A stretch of 16,800 nt of DNA from an uncultured Collinsella sp. (GCA_902494465.1 CABUTH010000023.1:1-16800), one strand, 5' to 3'; counted from the stretch's first letter, positions 7,114 through 14,101 are shown. Numbers and translations are program-made. The notes: generated from the letters alone by a model not told the origin.

Positions 7114-7147
7114 AAAAAGGGACCCGTCCATTGCGGACGGATCCCTT
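7114..7147 (-). terminator. Intrinsic terminator of rpsA
   Basis: Arms 7117-7129 and 7135-7147 pair over 13 positions; the minus-strand RNA has one U-G wobble. The loop is 5 bases. The minus strand continues into a run of five T (7118-7114). It lies 24 bases after the rpsA stop. Confidence 0.9.
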
Positions 7148-7171
7148 AAAACAAGTGATCGTCAAACCGAT

Positions 7172-8338
7172 TTACTCGGCGTCGGTCTCCTCGTCCTTCT
7201 TCTCGGAAGGAAGCGGGGTAACCTCGATCTCGACGCCCAGAGTCTCAGCAGCGGACTTCATGGACAGGGAGATACGACGACGGTCGAGGTCGATCTCCAT
7301 GACCTTGACCTGAACCTTGTCGCCCACGTGGGTGACCTGAGAAGGCTGATCGACGTGCTTGTTGGCCATCTCGGAGATGTGCACCAGGCCCTCGATGCCC
7401 TCGCCCAGATCGACGAAAGCGCCGAACGGGACAAGCTTGGTCACAGTGCCCTCGACGATAGCGCCAACGGGGTACTTCTTGACCAGTGCGCGCCACGGAT
7501 CCTCGGTGGTCTGCTTGAGACCCAGGGAGATGCGCTCGCGGTTGAGATCGACGTCGAGAACCTCGACCTCGACCTCCTGGCCGACCTTGACAACCTCGGA
7601 AGGATGGTTGACGTGGTTCCAGGAGAGCTCGGAGATGTGGATGAGGCCGTCGATACCGCCGAGGTCGACGAAGGCGCCGAAGTCGACGATGGAGGAAACG
7701 GTGCCCTGGAGACGCATGCCAGACTTGAGCTTGGACAGGATCTCAGAGCGCTCGGCCTTACGGGACTCCTCGAGCACGACGCGACGGGAGAGGACAACGT
7801 TGTTGCGGTTGCGGTCCATCTCGATGACGCGGGCCTCGATGCGGGTGCCCATGTAGGAGGTGAGGTCCTTGACACGACGGAGGTCGACGAGGGAAGCGGG
7901 CAGGAAGCCACGCAGGCCGATGTCGAGGATCAGGCCGCCCTTGACAACCTCGATAACCTCGCCCTCAACGTTCTCGCCGGAGTTGAACTTCTCCTCGATG
8001 TGGTTCCAAGCACGCTCGTACTCAGCACGCTTCTTGGAGAGGACCAGACGACCGTCCTTGTCCTCCTTCTGGAGAACCAGAGCCTCGATGGGATCACCGA
8101 GTGCAACGATGTCTGCAGGGTTAGCGTCCTTGCGGATGGACAGCTCGCGGACCGGGATAACGCCCTCGGACTTGAATCCGATGTCAACGAGCACCTCGTC
8201 ATGCTCGATCTTAACGACAGTGCCGTTAACGAGATCGCCCTCATCAAAGTCGGTAATCGTACCGTCGATGAGGTTGTTCATCTCCTCCTCGTTGACATCG
8301 TCAAGAGAGAAAATGGACGAGTTCTGAATCTCACTCAA
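7172..8338 (-). CDS. rpsA: 30S ribosomal protein S1 (four S1 domains)
   Basis: This 388-residue RNA-binding protein has four tandem S1 (OB-fold) domains at roughly residues 36-104, 122-187, 208-276 and 293-361. The last two show the canonical GxVxxIxxFGAFVDLG...GLxHISE pattern (DFGAFVDLGGIDGLIHISE and PFGAFVDLGEGIEGLVHISE), followed by ISLGLKQ and ISLSMKS. The C terminus is acidic (about 376-388). It helps recruit mRNA to the 30S subunit. E. coli S1 has six domains; four-domain forms are usual in high-GC Gram-positives. The start is TTG 8338: an in-frame TAG lies 21 bases upstream and no ATG is near. The GGGG Shine-Dalgarno (8349-8346) is 7 bases before the start and lies inside a hairpin, suggesting translational control. 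Confidence 0.95.
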   Translation of the reverse strand: MSEIQNSSIFSLDDVNEEEMNNLIDGTITDFDEGDLVNGTVVKIEHDEVLVDIGFKSEGVIPVRELSIRKDANPADIVALGDPIEALVLQKEDKDGRLVLSKKRAEYERAWNHIEEKFNSGENVEGEVIEVVKGGLILDIGLRGFLPASLVDLRRVKDLTSYMGTRIEARVIEMDRNRNNVVLSRRVVLEESRKAERSEILSKLKSGMRLQGTVSSIVDFGAFVDLGGIDGLIHISELSWNHVNHPSEVVKVGQEVEVEVLDVDLNRERISLGLKQTTEDPWRALVKKYPVGAIVEGTVTKLVPFGAFVDLGEGIEGLVHISEMANKHVDQPSQVTHVGDKVQVKVMEIDLDRRRISLSMKSAAETLGVEIEVTPLPSEKKDEETDAE

Positions 8339-8342
8339 AGGT

Positions 8343-8367
8343 GGACCCCTTTCGAACTACGGGGCCC
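8343..8367 (-). promoter_or_regulatory. Hairpin masking the rpsA ribosome binding site
   Basis: In the minus-strand RNA GGGCCCC (8367-8361) pairs with GGGGTCC (8349-8343), one pair being a G-U wobble, around an 11-base loop. The 3' arm contains the only Shine-Dalgarno-like run of the rpsA start. S1 represses its own translation in E. coli through leader structure; the same idea here is an inference. Confidence 0.45.
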
Positions 8368-8469
8368 CGATTGCTAGGACCTACAGAAGGGTGCGACAAG
8401 CACACAACGTTTAGGAACACTCGGGAGCCGACAGATACTAATGTGACGCTTATGCAATCACGTTCGTAT

Positions 8470-8498
8470 AGATTACGGGGAAATTACTTCGATTTCAA
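8470..8498 (-). promoter_or_regulatory. Possible promoter of rpsA
   Basis: On the minus strand TTGAAA (8498-8493), a 17-base spacer and TAATCT (8475-8470) form a sigma-70-like pair with a good -35 and a weak -10. It predicts a leader of about 125 bases. Confidence 0.4.
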
Positions 8499-8653
8499 GC
8501 GCGAACTGCGATTTTTTACTCGTATGGAGACTTTTTCGCAATCTTGTGGACGACCGTCTCCGTAAGTTGACGATAGGCCGTTAGGCATACGGCTTTGGGG
8601 TAAAGTATCCGGAACCAACGATTCTGGAACGTTATTTCGAGAAAGGTGCCCGC

Positions 8654-9412
8654 GTGCTCAAAGCAGTCGTTTTCGATATGGACGAGACGCTTCTTAGCAT
8701 CAACCTCAACGCGTTCATCCTTCGCTATTTTAAGGATGTCTCGTCGATGCTCGCGGATATCGGGCGCCGCAGCCGCGGTGGCACGATGGCACGCCTCGGC
8801 ACCATCCTGGTCGACCTCAACGCCAACCGCCGAAGCGGCACGGACAACCGCACCAATCTTGAGTTTTACCGCACCGAGGTCGAGCGCAGGTGCGGCATCT
8901 GCCTCTCCGATCCTATCATCTACGAGGCATTTACCTACTACGATCGCGAAGTTCTTCCGCATAAGAATGACGACGTCATCAACGCCCACGCCATGCCGGG
9001 CGCACACGCCGCGCTTCAGGCCGTACAGGACGCAGGGCTGCGCTGCGCGCTCTTCACCAACCCCAGCTTTCCGCAGGGGGCCATCGAGTGCCGCATGGGT
9101 TGGGGCGACCTGGCCGACGCTCCCTTTGAGCTCGTCACGCACATGGGAAACACCACCCGCTGCAAGCCCGATGCCACCTACTATCTAGAGCAGCTTCAGG
9201 TGATGGGGCTCGAGCCGCACGAGGTCCTTATGGTGGGCAACGACCCCAAGCGTGACTTCCCCAGCCCCGCCTGCGGCATTCAGACTGCCTATGTTGGTCA
9301 GGGAAAACCCGGCCGAGCCACCTGGCGCGGAACCATGGAAGACTTCGCCCGCGACTTCAACGCCGTAGTAGAAGCCTTCTACGAACACCAAGTAGCCGAC
9401 GAACTGTCGTAA
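8654..9412 (+). CDS. HAD-superfamily hydrolase (phosphatase-like)
   Basis: This 252-residue protein carries all four HAD motifs. Motif I is VVFDMDETLL (nucleophile D8, acid/base D10). Motif II is the threonine in LFTNPS (T135). Motif III is K171 in RCKPDATYY. Motif IV is MVGNDPKRDF (D197, D201). A helical cap insertion occupies about residues 15-110, placing it in subfamily I (phosphoglycolate phosphatase or haloacid dehalogenase-like). Such enzymes act on small phosphorylated metabolites through an aspartyl-phosphate; the substrate cannot be told. The start is GTG 8654, with GAAAGGTG 6 bases upstream. It converges on the cysteine desulfidase gene. No T-tract terminator is seen after its stop, and structured repeat copy 2 begins 45 bases downstream. 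Confidence 0.88.
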   Translation: MLKAVVFDMDETLLSINLNAFILRYFKDVSSMLADIGRRSRGGTMARLGTILVDLNANRRSGTDNRTNLEFYRTEVERRCGICLSDPIIYEAFTYYDREVLPHKNDDVINAHAMPGAHAALQAVQDAGLRCALFTNPSFPQGAIECRMGWGDLADAPFELVTHMGNTTRCKPDATYYLEQLQVMGLEPHEVLMVGNDPKRDFPSPACGIQTAYVGQGKPGRATWRGTMEDFARDFNAVVEAFYEHQVADELS

Positions 9413-9457
9413 GACCCCTCGCTCCAAACAAAATAACGCCGCAGGTTGAGCATAAGT

Positions 9458-9569
9458 CAGCGAAAACGCCTCTAAGCGAGCAATGTGCCTTGAAAGAGGA
9501 GGGCATAGGCCTTCTGGCCATGCCCGACGATTGAAAGGCAAATTGCCGCTTAGGGGCGTTTGCAGCGTC
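9458..9569. repeat. Structured palindromic repeat, copy 2
   Basis: This copy has the same architecture as 6347-6459. The outer stem AAACGCCTCTAAGCG/CGCTTAGGGGCGTTT (9464-9478 with 9547-9561) is 15 bp with one G-T wobble. The core GAGCAAxGTGCCTTGAAAGA, the GGGCAT...ATGCCC hairpin and TTGAAAGGCAAATTGCC are shared almost base for base with copy 1. The inner hairpin arms change from GACC/GGTC to GGCC/GGCC, keeping pairing. The flanks CAGCGA and GCAGCGTC are also the same. It sits between the convergent ends of the HAD and cysteine desulfidase genes. Confidence 0.85.
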
Positions 9570-9574
9570 GACTG

Positions 9575-9602
9575 GTTACGCGGTTTGGTAAAACCGCGTA
9601 AC
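9575..9602 (-). terminator. Hairpin at the 3' end of the cysteine desulfidase gene
   Basis: GTTACGCGGTTT (9575-9586) and AAACCGCGTAAC (9591-9602) form a perfect 12-bp stem with a 4-base loop. It begins at the last base of the stop codon of the minus-strand gene. No T tract follows, so it may protect the 3' end or act together with repeat copy 2 rather than terminate on its own. Confidence 0.45.
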
Positions 9603-10921
9603 TAGCAGACTCGAGTCTTGCCGATCATGATGTTGAGGATCTCGACGTCGGTATCTTTCATACCCACACGGCCCACGTAGCCCATGCTGGCGATTGTCTG
9701 CTCAACGGTATCCTGGATCAGGCCCTCGCCGGCGCGGAAGCCGCGACCCTGCATAGCCATATCGTGGCCCAGAATCGCCGCATCAACGGCAGCCGAGATC
9801 TTGGCGGCACAGCTCGCCTTGGCGCCGTCGCACACGATGCCGCCCACGTTGCCAAGCGTATTCGAGACCGTCGCGCCAATCTGTTCGCGCGTGCCACCGC
9901 ACAGCCAGGTAATCGCAGCGCCGGCGCCGCACGCAGCGCAAATAGCACCGCAAAACGCCGAGAGCGCACCAATATAGCTCTTGATATGCACGGCGATAAG
10001 ATCGGACAGCATCACGGCGCGCACCAGGCGCTCGTGGTCGCAACGCAGGTACTCGGCATACTCCATGACGGGCAATGCGCAGGTAATTCCCTGATTGCCC
10101 GAGCCACACACAATGGCGACCGGCAGCGCGCAGCCGTTCATGCGAGCGTCGGATCCGGCGGCCGCACGGGCACGGGCACGGCAGGCGACGTCATCGGCAC
10201 GAGCGCCCAGCAGCGTACGACCCACCTCGGCGCCCCAAGCGTGCGCAAGGCCCTCGGCACTAATTGCGCCATTCAGCTCAATCTGACGCTCAACGGCAGC
10301 GCGGGCGTCCTCAATGTCACCGTCCTCGATAAAGTCGATGATGGTCTCAATCGACATGGGCGTGTCGGCGTTATCTGCCGCCCGCTCAGCCACAACGCGC
10401 TCGGCGCAGGCGGCGCACTCCCCCGCCGACTTGCCGCATACCGGAATACCATCGAGCGTATGGCACGTGACATTGGTGTGGTGGTCGGTAATCTCGACGA
10501 CCGCGGTATGGCCCCCGGCCGTCGCAGTCACCTTGATGTAGAGGTTGGGCACACCCTCGACAAGCGACACATCGCAGTAGCCGGCGTCGGCGAGGAGCTC
10601 GGTCACGCGAGCACGGTCTTCATCGTCAACGCTCTCGAGCACCTCGAGAGCGCTCTTGGCGTCGCCGCCCACGGCACCCAGCACGGCCGCGGCCTCAATA
10701 CCGTGCATACCGCCCGAGTTGGGCACGGTCACGCTCTTAACGTTCTTGATGATGTTGCCCGAGCAGGCGACATCCATATGATCGGGTTCGCAACCGAGCG
10801 TCTGGCTCGCCAGCGCTGCTGCATAGGCAACGGCAATGGGCTCGGTACAGCCGAGTGCGCAGACAAGCTCGCGGTTCAAAACATCGCAAAACGCGGCATC
10901 ACGGATGGAATCGGTAGGCAT
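9602..10921 (-). CDS. cyuA: L-cysteine desulfidase family protein (CyuA/YhaM, UPF0597)
   Basis: This 439-residue protein matches the UPF0597/serine dehydratase alpha-like family, to which the archaeal L-cysteine desulfidase and E. coli CyuA (YhaM) belong. It is predicted to cleave L-cysteine to pyruvate, ammonia and sulfide using a [4Fe-4S] cluster. Diagnostic segments are ALGCTEPIAVAYAAA (22-36, catalytic-type C25), ACSGNIIKNVKSVTVPNSGG (52-71) and CGSGNQGITCALPV (272-285). From memory, the archaeal enzyme uses Cys25 and cluster cysteines at 282, 322 and 329. Here C25, C281, C324 and C331 keep the C-x6-C spacing. AGGAG is 6 bases before ATG 10921. No cysteine transporter gene is adjacent. 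It is divergent from rpiB. Confidence 0.88.
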   Translation of the reverse strand: MPTDSIRDAAFCDVLNRELVCALGCTEPIAVAYAAALASQTLGCEPDHMDVACSGNIIKNVKSVTVPNSGGMHGIEAAAVLGAVGGDAKSALEVLESVDDEDRARVTELLADAGYCDVSLVEGVPNLYIKVTATAGGHTAVVEITDHHTNVTCHTLDGIPVCGKSAGECAACAERVVAERAADNADTPMSIETIIDFIEDGDIEDARAAVERQIELNGAISAEGLAHAWGAEVGRTLLGARADDVACRARARAAAGSDARMNGCALPVAIVCGSGNQGITCALPVMEYAEYLRCDHERLVRAVMLSDLIAVHIKSYIGALSAFCGAICAACGAGAAITWLCGGTREQIGATVSNTLGNVGGIVCDGAKASCAAKISAAVDAAILGHDMAMQGRGFRAGEGLIQDTVEQTIASMGYVGRVGMKDTDVEILNIMIGKTRVC

Positions 10922-10957
10922 AGGTATCTCCTGCTTGCATAACGGGCTGGACTCTCA

Positions 10958-10996
10958 AAAATAGTTAGCTCCTTTATTTGATAACAATGCATCAAA
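10958..10996 (-). promoter_or_regulatory. Possible promoter and operator of the cysteine desulfidase gene
   Basis: On the minus strand TTGTTA (10987-10982), 18 bases and TATTTT (10963-10958) form a weak promoter. The -35 lies in the spacer of an inverted repeat TTTGAT-N8-ATCAAA (10977-10996), a typical operator arrangement. Both are motif readings only. Confidence 0.3.
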
Positions 10997-11095
10997 AACC
11001 GCAACCATGGTTCCGGCGGACGGCGCCCAAGCGCAAACTGACGACATTCATTCACGAGAAGCCAGTCTTGTTGCCTGCTAAAGCGTTTGACCAAA

Positions 11096-11111
11096 AAACG
11101 CTCGAGCGTTT
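11096..11111 (+). promoter_or_regulatory. Perfect 16-bp palindrome upstream of rpiB
   Basis: AAACGCTCGAGCGTTT reads the same on both strands. It lies 82 bases before the rpiB start. A related half-site, AAGCGTTTG, lies about 15 bases upstream of it (near 11080). It could be a repressor site or part of a promoter region; no clear -35/-10 pair was found next to it. Confidence 0.4.
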
Positions 11112-11193
11112 ACGCAAAAGTCGCGCTATCATGCAGTCGAACGCGCTAAACACCTTTAGCATTTGCGCCGCACAGACCAGAGAGGAACCATCC

Positions 11194-11661
11194 ATGAAGA
11201 TCGGTATCGGTAACGACCACGCCGCCGTCGAGCTCAAGAACATCATTTCCGAGCACCTGAAGGAGCGCGGCTGCGAGGTCGTGAACTTTGGCACCGACAC
11301 CTCCGAGAGCTTTGACTACCCCATCGCCGGCTACAAGGTGGGTAAGGCCGTTGCCAACGGCGACGTCGACCTGGGCATCCTCATCTGCGGCACCGGCGTC
11401 GGGATTAGCCTGGCTGCCAACAAGGTCGAGGGCGTACGCGCCGTCGTGTGCTCCGAGCCCTTCAGCGCCAAGCTCTCTCGCATGCACAACAATACCAACG
11501 TGCTCGCCTTTGGCGCCCGCGTCGTGGGCTCCGAGCTCGCCAAGATGATTGTCGACGAGTGGCTCGACGCCGAGTTTGAGGGCGGTCGTCACGAGCGTCG
11601 CGTTAACCTCCTCAACGAGATTGACCACACGCGCGGTCTCAAGGTCGTCGACGAGGCCTAA
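11194..11661 (+). CDS. rpiB: Ribose-5-phosphate isomerase B (RpiB/LacAB family)
   Basis: This 155-residue protein is the usual size for RpiB, which interconverts ribose 5-phosphate and ribulose 5-phosphate in the non-oxidative pentose phosphate pathway. Motifs are MKIGIGNDHAAVELK (D8-H9), CGTGVGISLAANKV with the catalytic cysteine C65, and SRMHNNTNVLAFGARVVG with H98 and N99. The family usually has GSDHAG at the N terminus; here it is GNDHAA. LacA/LacB sugar isomerases share the fold, but the absence of a partner subunit gene supports RpiB. I chose ATG 11194, preceded by AGAGGA; the frame could extend to TTG 10978 but that part shows no conserved features and covers the promoter region. A terminator follows at 11689. 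Confidence 0.92.
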   Translation: MKIGIGNDHAAVELKNIISEHLKERGCEVVNFGTDTSESFDYPIAGYKVGKAVANGDVDLGILICGTGVGISLAANKVEGVRAVVCSEPFSAKLSRMHNNTNVLAFGARVVGSELAKMIVDEWLDAEFEGGRHERRVNLLNEIDHTRGLKVVDEA

Positions 11662-11688
11662 ACAACTCAGTGCCACAAGCTAACAGCA

Positions 11689-11735
11689 GGGGCCCGCTCG
11701 GAACTCATGACCGAACGGGCCCCTTCATAGATTTT
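11689..11735 (+). terminator. Terminator of rpiB
   Basis: GGGGCCCGCTCGG (11689-11701) and CCGAACGGGCCCC (11711-11723) pair with one internal mismatch around a 9-base loop. A TT and then a later TTTT (11732-11735) follow on the plus strand. The stem is strong and the T tract is interrupted. Confidence 0.7.
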
Positions 11736-11737
11736 GG

Positions 11738-11774
11738 AATAAAAGGGCGCCGCGGATGGAGTTCCGCGGCGCCC
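11738..11774 (-). terminator. Intrinsic terminator of ndk
   Basis: GGGCGCCGCGGA (11745-11756) and TCCGCGGCGCCC (11763-11774) form a perfect 12-bp stem with a 6-base loop. On the minus strand TTTTATT follows. It is 38 bases after the ndk stop and next to the rpiB terminator. Confidence 0.88.
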
Positions 11775-11812
11775 AAGCCACACGCTAACAGCTTTAAGGA
11801 GTCAAAGCTGGT

Positions 11813-12217
11813 TTAGCCAAAGAAGCGCTTGATCTCAATCTCGGCGTTCTCCAGGCAGTCGGAGCCGTGGATCACGTTGGCGTTGACATCGACGGCAAAG
11901 TCGCCGCGGATGGTACCAGGAGCGGCGTCAAGCGGATTAGTAGCGCCCATGAGGGTGCGCATCTTAGCAACAGCGGAGAGACCGGAAACGACCATCTTGA
12001 CGACCGGACCGCTCGTCATAAAGTCACAGAGACCGCCAAAGAAGGGCTTGTCGGCCAGATGGGCGTAGTGCTCCTCGACGGTAGCGCGCTCGAGCGTGGT
12101 CATCTCCATGCGCTCGATGACAAGGCCGCTGCGCTCGATGCGAGCAACAATCTCACCGATCTTGCGGTCGCGCACGGCGTCGGGCTTAATCATGATGAAG
12201 GTCTTCTCGATAGCCAT
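11813..12217 (-). CDS. ndk: Nucleoside diphosphate kinase
   Basis: This 134-residue protein transfers the gamma-phosphate of ATP to other nucleoside diphosphates through a phosphohistidine. The phosphorylated histidine is H117 in NVIHGSD, and the C-terminal EIKRFF is typical. K11 in MIKPDAV and the RTLMGATNP segment (87-95) bind the nucleotide. The family length is about 135-145 residues. ATG 12217 is chosen: GAAAGG lies 7 bases upstream and MAIEKTFIMIKPDAV is the standard N terminus. The frame is open to 12259 but the extra 14 residues have no family match. The gene stands alone, with its own terminator. Confidence 0.97.
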   Translation of the reverse strand: MAIEKTFIMIKPDAVRDRKIGEIVARIERSGLVIERMEMTTLERATVEEHYAHLADKPFFGGLCDFMTSGPVVKMVVSGLSAVAKMRTLMGATNPLDAAPGTIRGDFAVDVNANVIHGSDCLENAEIEIKRFFG

Positions 12218-12315
12218 AAGGTAGCCTTTCAAGTAGGTTCGCGTGTGCCCAAGTCCCATTCCGGCACCCGCCTGGACTGCATCGTAACAGAGTTTTAGCT
12301 GCAGTTAAACAAAAA

Positions 12316-12351
12316 GCTGTTTATTGAAACGTTGCAATTTATTGAAGCGTT
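12316..12351. repeat. Two tandem 18-bp repeats upstream of ndk
   Basis: GCTGTTTATTGAAACGTT (12316-12333) is followed directly by GCAATTTATTGAAGCGTT (12334-12351); 15 of 18 positions agree. The junction contains TTGAAACGTTGCAA (12324-12337), nearly palindromic and resembling LacI-family operators. It lies about 100 bases upstream of the ndk start, so it may be a regulator-binding array. Confidence 0.5.
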
Positions 12352-12516
12352 CCATATGTGTCACTTCTGTTTCGAAGCCCGATTAGAGTACCATCCGACT
12401 GCCCATCAACCGTATCGAACAGAGCAGACGGTCGGTTGCCGCCCGCAAACGTACCCCCTTCACAACCTGCCCAAAGGTCCTACAGAAGTTCTCGACAAGC
12501 CTCTCCCCCATAGCAA

Positions 12517-12550
12517 CAAAATACGGACGCCCACATCAGCAGACGCCCGT
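12517..12550 (-). terminator. Probable terminator of argH
   Basis: On the minus strand ACGGGCG (12550-12544) pairs with CGTCCGT (12529-12523), including one G-U, followed by ATTTTGTT. It is about 52 bases after the argH stop. A second, weaker candidate lies nearer: a 4-bp stem with a CGAA loop at 12586-12597, followed by TTTTT. Confidence 0.5.
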
Positions 12551-12602
12551 AAAGCAAAATACGATTCCTCAATAAATGGCAAAAACGGCTTCGGCCAAAC
12601 CC

Positions 12603-14033
12603 TTACTTTATCCCGTGGCCCATCTCGACGACCTTGGTCAGCGATCCAAACACGCCTTCGTCGGCAACGAGTTGTGCCTCGGCACGCTGCAGCTGCACGG
12701 CAACGGCGGCAGGGGCGGTACCGCCCTCGGTCGTGCGCGCGGCGACAATCGACGGGATGTCGAGCGCCTCGGTTATGTCGTGCTCAAAGAGCGGGCTTGC
12801 CTCCTGGAACACCTCAAACGGCAGGTCCTCAAGATTGCAGCCGCGCTTCTCGCACATCAGGACCAAATGGCCCACCACGGCGTGCGCCTCGCGGAACGGC
12901 AGGCCACGCTTGGCCAGGTAATCGGCAACATCGGTGGCGGCAAGGTGCCCCACGCCGCACTCGCGCGCCATGGCATCCTCGTTGACGGTCCAGGTCGAAA
13001 TCATACCGGTCATAACGGACAGGCACTGCATGAGCGTATGGGCGGTATCGAGCGCGCCCTCCTTGTCCTCCTGCAAGTCCTTGTTATAAGCGAGCGGCAA
13101 GCCCTTCATGGTCACGAGCAGCTGCACCAGGTTGCCATACACACGGCCGCTCTTGCCGCGGATAAGCTCGGCAAAGTCGGGATTCTTCTTCTGCGGCATG
13201 ATGGACGAGCCGGTGGAGTACGAGTCGGAAAGCGTGATAAAGCCAAATTCGGAGCTCGACCACAGCACGATCTCCTCGGAAAGACGCGACAGGTGCATCG
13301 CCATGACGGAGCCGGCGTAATGCAGGTCGAGGAGGAAATCACGGTCGGAAACCGCATCGAGCGAGTTGGGAATCACGTCCGCAAAGCCAAGTTCGGCAGC
13401 CGTCATCTGACGATCGAGCGGATAGCTCGTGCCGGCAAGCGCGGCAGCACCCAGCGGACAGTTGTCGGCGGCATCAAAGGCGGCCTTCAGGCGTGTAAAG
13501 TCGCGCGCGAACATCCAGGAATACGCCAGCAGATGATGCGACAACAGCACGGGCTGAGCGTGCTGCATATGCGTGTAACCCGGCAGAATCACCTTGTCGT
13601 ACTTCTTAGCCGCATCCACCAGCACATGGCGCAGCTCAAGATTGGCCTCCATGAGCTCCTTGGCCAGCGCCTTGACGCCCAGGCGCGTGTCGGTCGCCAC
13701 CTGGTCGTTGCGCGAACGTCCGGTATGCAAGCGCTTACCGGCCTCGCCGATGCGACGCGTCAGCTCGCTCTCGATGGACATATGAATGTCTTCGTCGTTG
13801 ATGTCGAAGGTGAAGTTGCCGGCATCGATATCCTGCTCGATTCCGGTCAGGCCCTTGGCAATCGCCTGCTCGTCCTCGGCACTGATGATGCCCTGGGCCG
13901 CCAGCATTTTGGCATGCGCCTTAGAGCCGGCGATATCCTGCTTATAGAGATGTTTGTCGACCGGCAGCGACGCGCCAAACTCCTGCGTGACCTCGGCCAC
14001 GCCTGCCTCAAAACGACCGCCCCAAAGAGCCAT
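12603..14033 (-). CDS. argH: Argininosuccinate lyase
   Basis: This 476-residue protein of the fumarase/aspartase superfamily splits argininosuccinate into arginine and fumarate, the last step of arginine synthesis. The superfamily signature GSSIMPQKKNPD (275-286) carries the catalytic serine. HTGRSRNDQ (103-111) and GYTHMQHAQP (152-161, catalytic-type H155) form the rest of the active site. The N terminus MALWGGRF is standard for ArgH. ATG 14033 is preceded by AAAGGGGA at suitable spacing; the frame extends to 14108 but those 25 residues are not ArgH-like. argG lies upstream in the same direction, but with a 520-base spacer holding a terminator and a small gene, so the two may not be one simple operon. 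Confidence 0.97.
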   Translation of the reverse strand: MALWGGRFEAGVAEVTQEFGASLPVDKHLYKQDIAGSKAHAKMLAAQGIISAEDEQAIAKGLTGIEQDIDAGNFTFDINDEDIHMSIESELTRRIGEAGKRLHTGRSRNDQVATDTRLGVKALAKELMEANLELRHVLVDAAKKYDKVILPGYTHMQHAQPVLLSHHLLAYSWMFARDFTRLKAAFDAADNCPLGAAALAGTSYPLDRQMTAAELGFADVIPNSLDAVSDRDFLLDLHYAGSVMAMHLSRLSEEIVLWSSSEFGFITLSDSYSTGSSIMPQKKNPDFAELIRGKSGRVYGNLVQLLVTMKGLPLAYNKDLQEDKEGALDTAHTLMQCLSVMTGMISTWTVNEDAMARECGVGHLAATDVADYLAKRGLPFREAHAVVGHLVLMCEKRGCNLEDLPFEVFQEASPLFEHDITEALDIPSIVAARTTEGGTAPAAVAVQLQRAEAQLVADEGVFGSLTKVVEMGHGIK

Positions 14034-14087
14034 GGAACCGTCCCCTTTCTCCAAATACCAAAACAAGCGCCCAAAGCAATGCGCCAT

Positions 14088-14101
14088 ATCGCTAAAGCGA
14101 T
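14088..14101. promoter_or_regulatory. Palindrome upstream of argH
   Basis: ATCGCT-AA-AGCGAT is a perfect 6-2-6 inverted repeat centred about 60 bases before the argH start. It could be an operator. On the plus strand it continues into TTTTT, which gives a terminator look, but no plus-strand gene ends here. Confidence 0.35.

Larger units (their letters stand above)
8339..8653. other. Divergent intergenic region rpsA / HAD phosphatase
   Basis: This 315-base gap contains no credible ORF. It holds the rpsA leader hairpin and promoter candidate listed separately. For the plus-strand HAD gene it has a good -35 (TTGACG, 8567-8572) but only weak -10 options (TACGGC at 15 bases; TAAAGT too far). It is more AT-rich than the flanking genes, as expected of promoter DNA. 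Confidence 0.5.
12218..12602. other. Intergenic region between argH and ndk
   Basis: This 385-base gap has no credible ORF. From the ndk side it holds the ndk leader, the tandem repeat at 12316-12351, a plain stretch at about 12352-12515 in which I see nothing, and the argH terminator candidates at 12517-12597. Confidence 0.5.

Noticed and set aside
6825..7115. 96-codon minus-strand ORF upstream of rnpB
   Set aside because: It spans the hairpins and the rnpB promoter, has no ribosome site and a poor composition.
6989..8377. Long plus-strand ORF (462 codons) opposite rpsA
   Set aside because: Antisense shadow of a strongly supported four-domain S1 gene in GC-rich DNA; its repetitive D/L/V-rich composition reflects the S1 codons read backwards.
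6347..9569. CRISPR array or insertion-sequence ends for the two structured repeats
   Set aside because: The two copies are 3 kb apart with ordinary genes between them, no transposase is nearby, and the structure is not a short repeat-spacer pattern.
9764..10942. Long plus-strand ORF opposite the cysteine desulfidase gene
   Set aside because: Shadow ORF: no ribosome site, no recognisable motif, and the opposite strand carries clear family signatures.
10978..11193. N-terminal extension of RpiB from TTG 10978
   Set aside because: The added 72 residues have no RpiB similarity, cover the promoter region and palindrome, and the ATG at 11194 has a proper ribosome site and the standard family N terminus.
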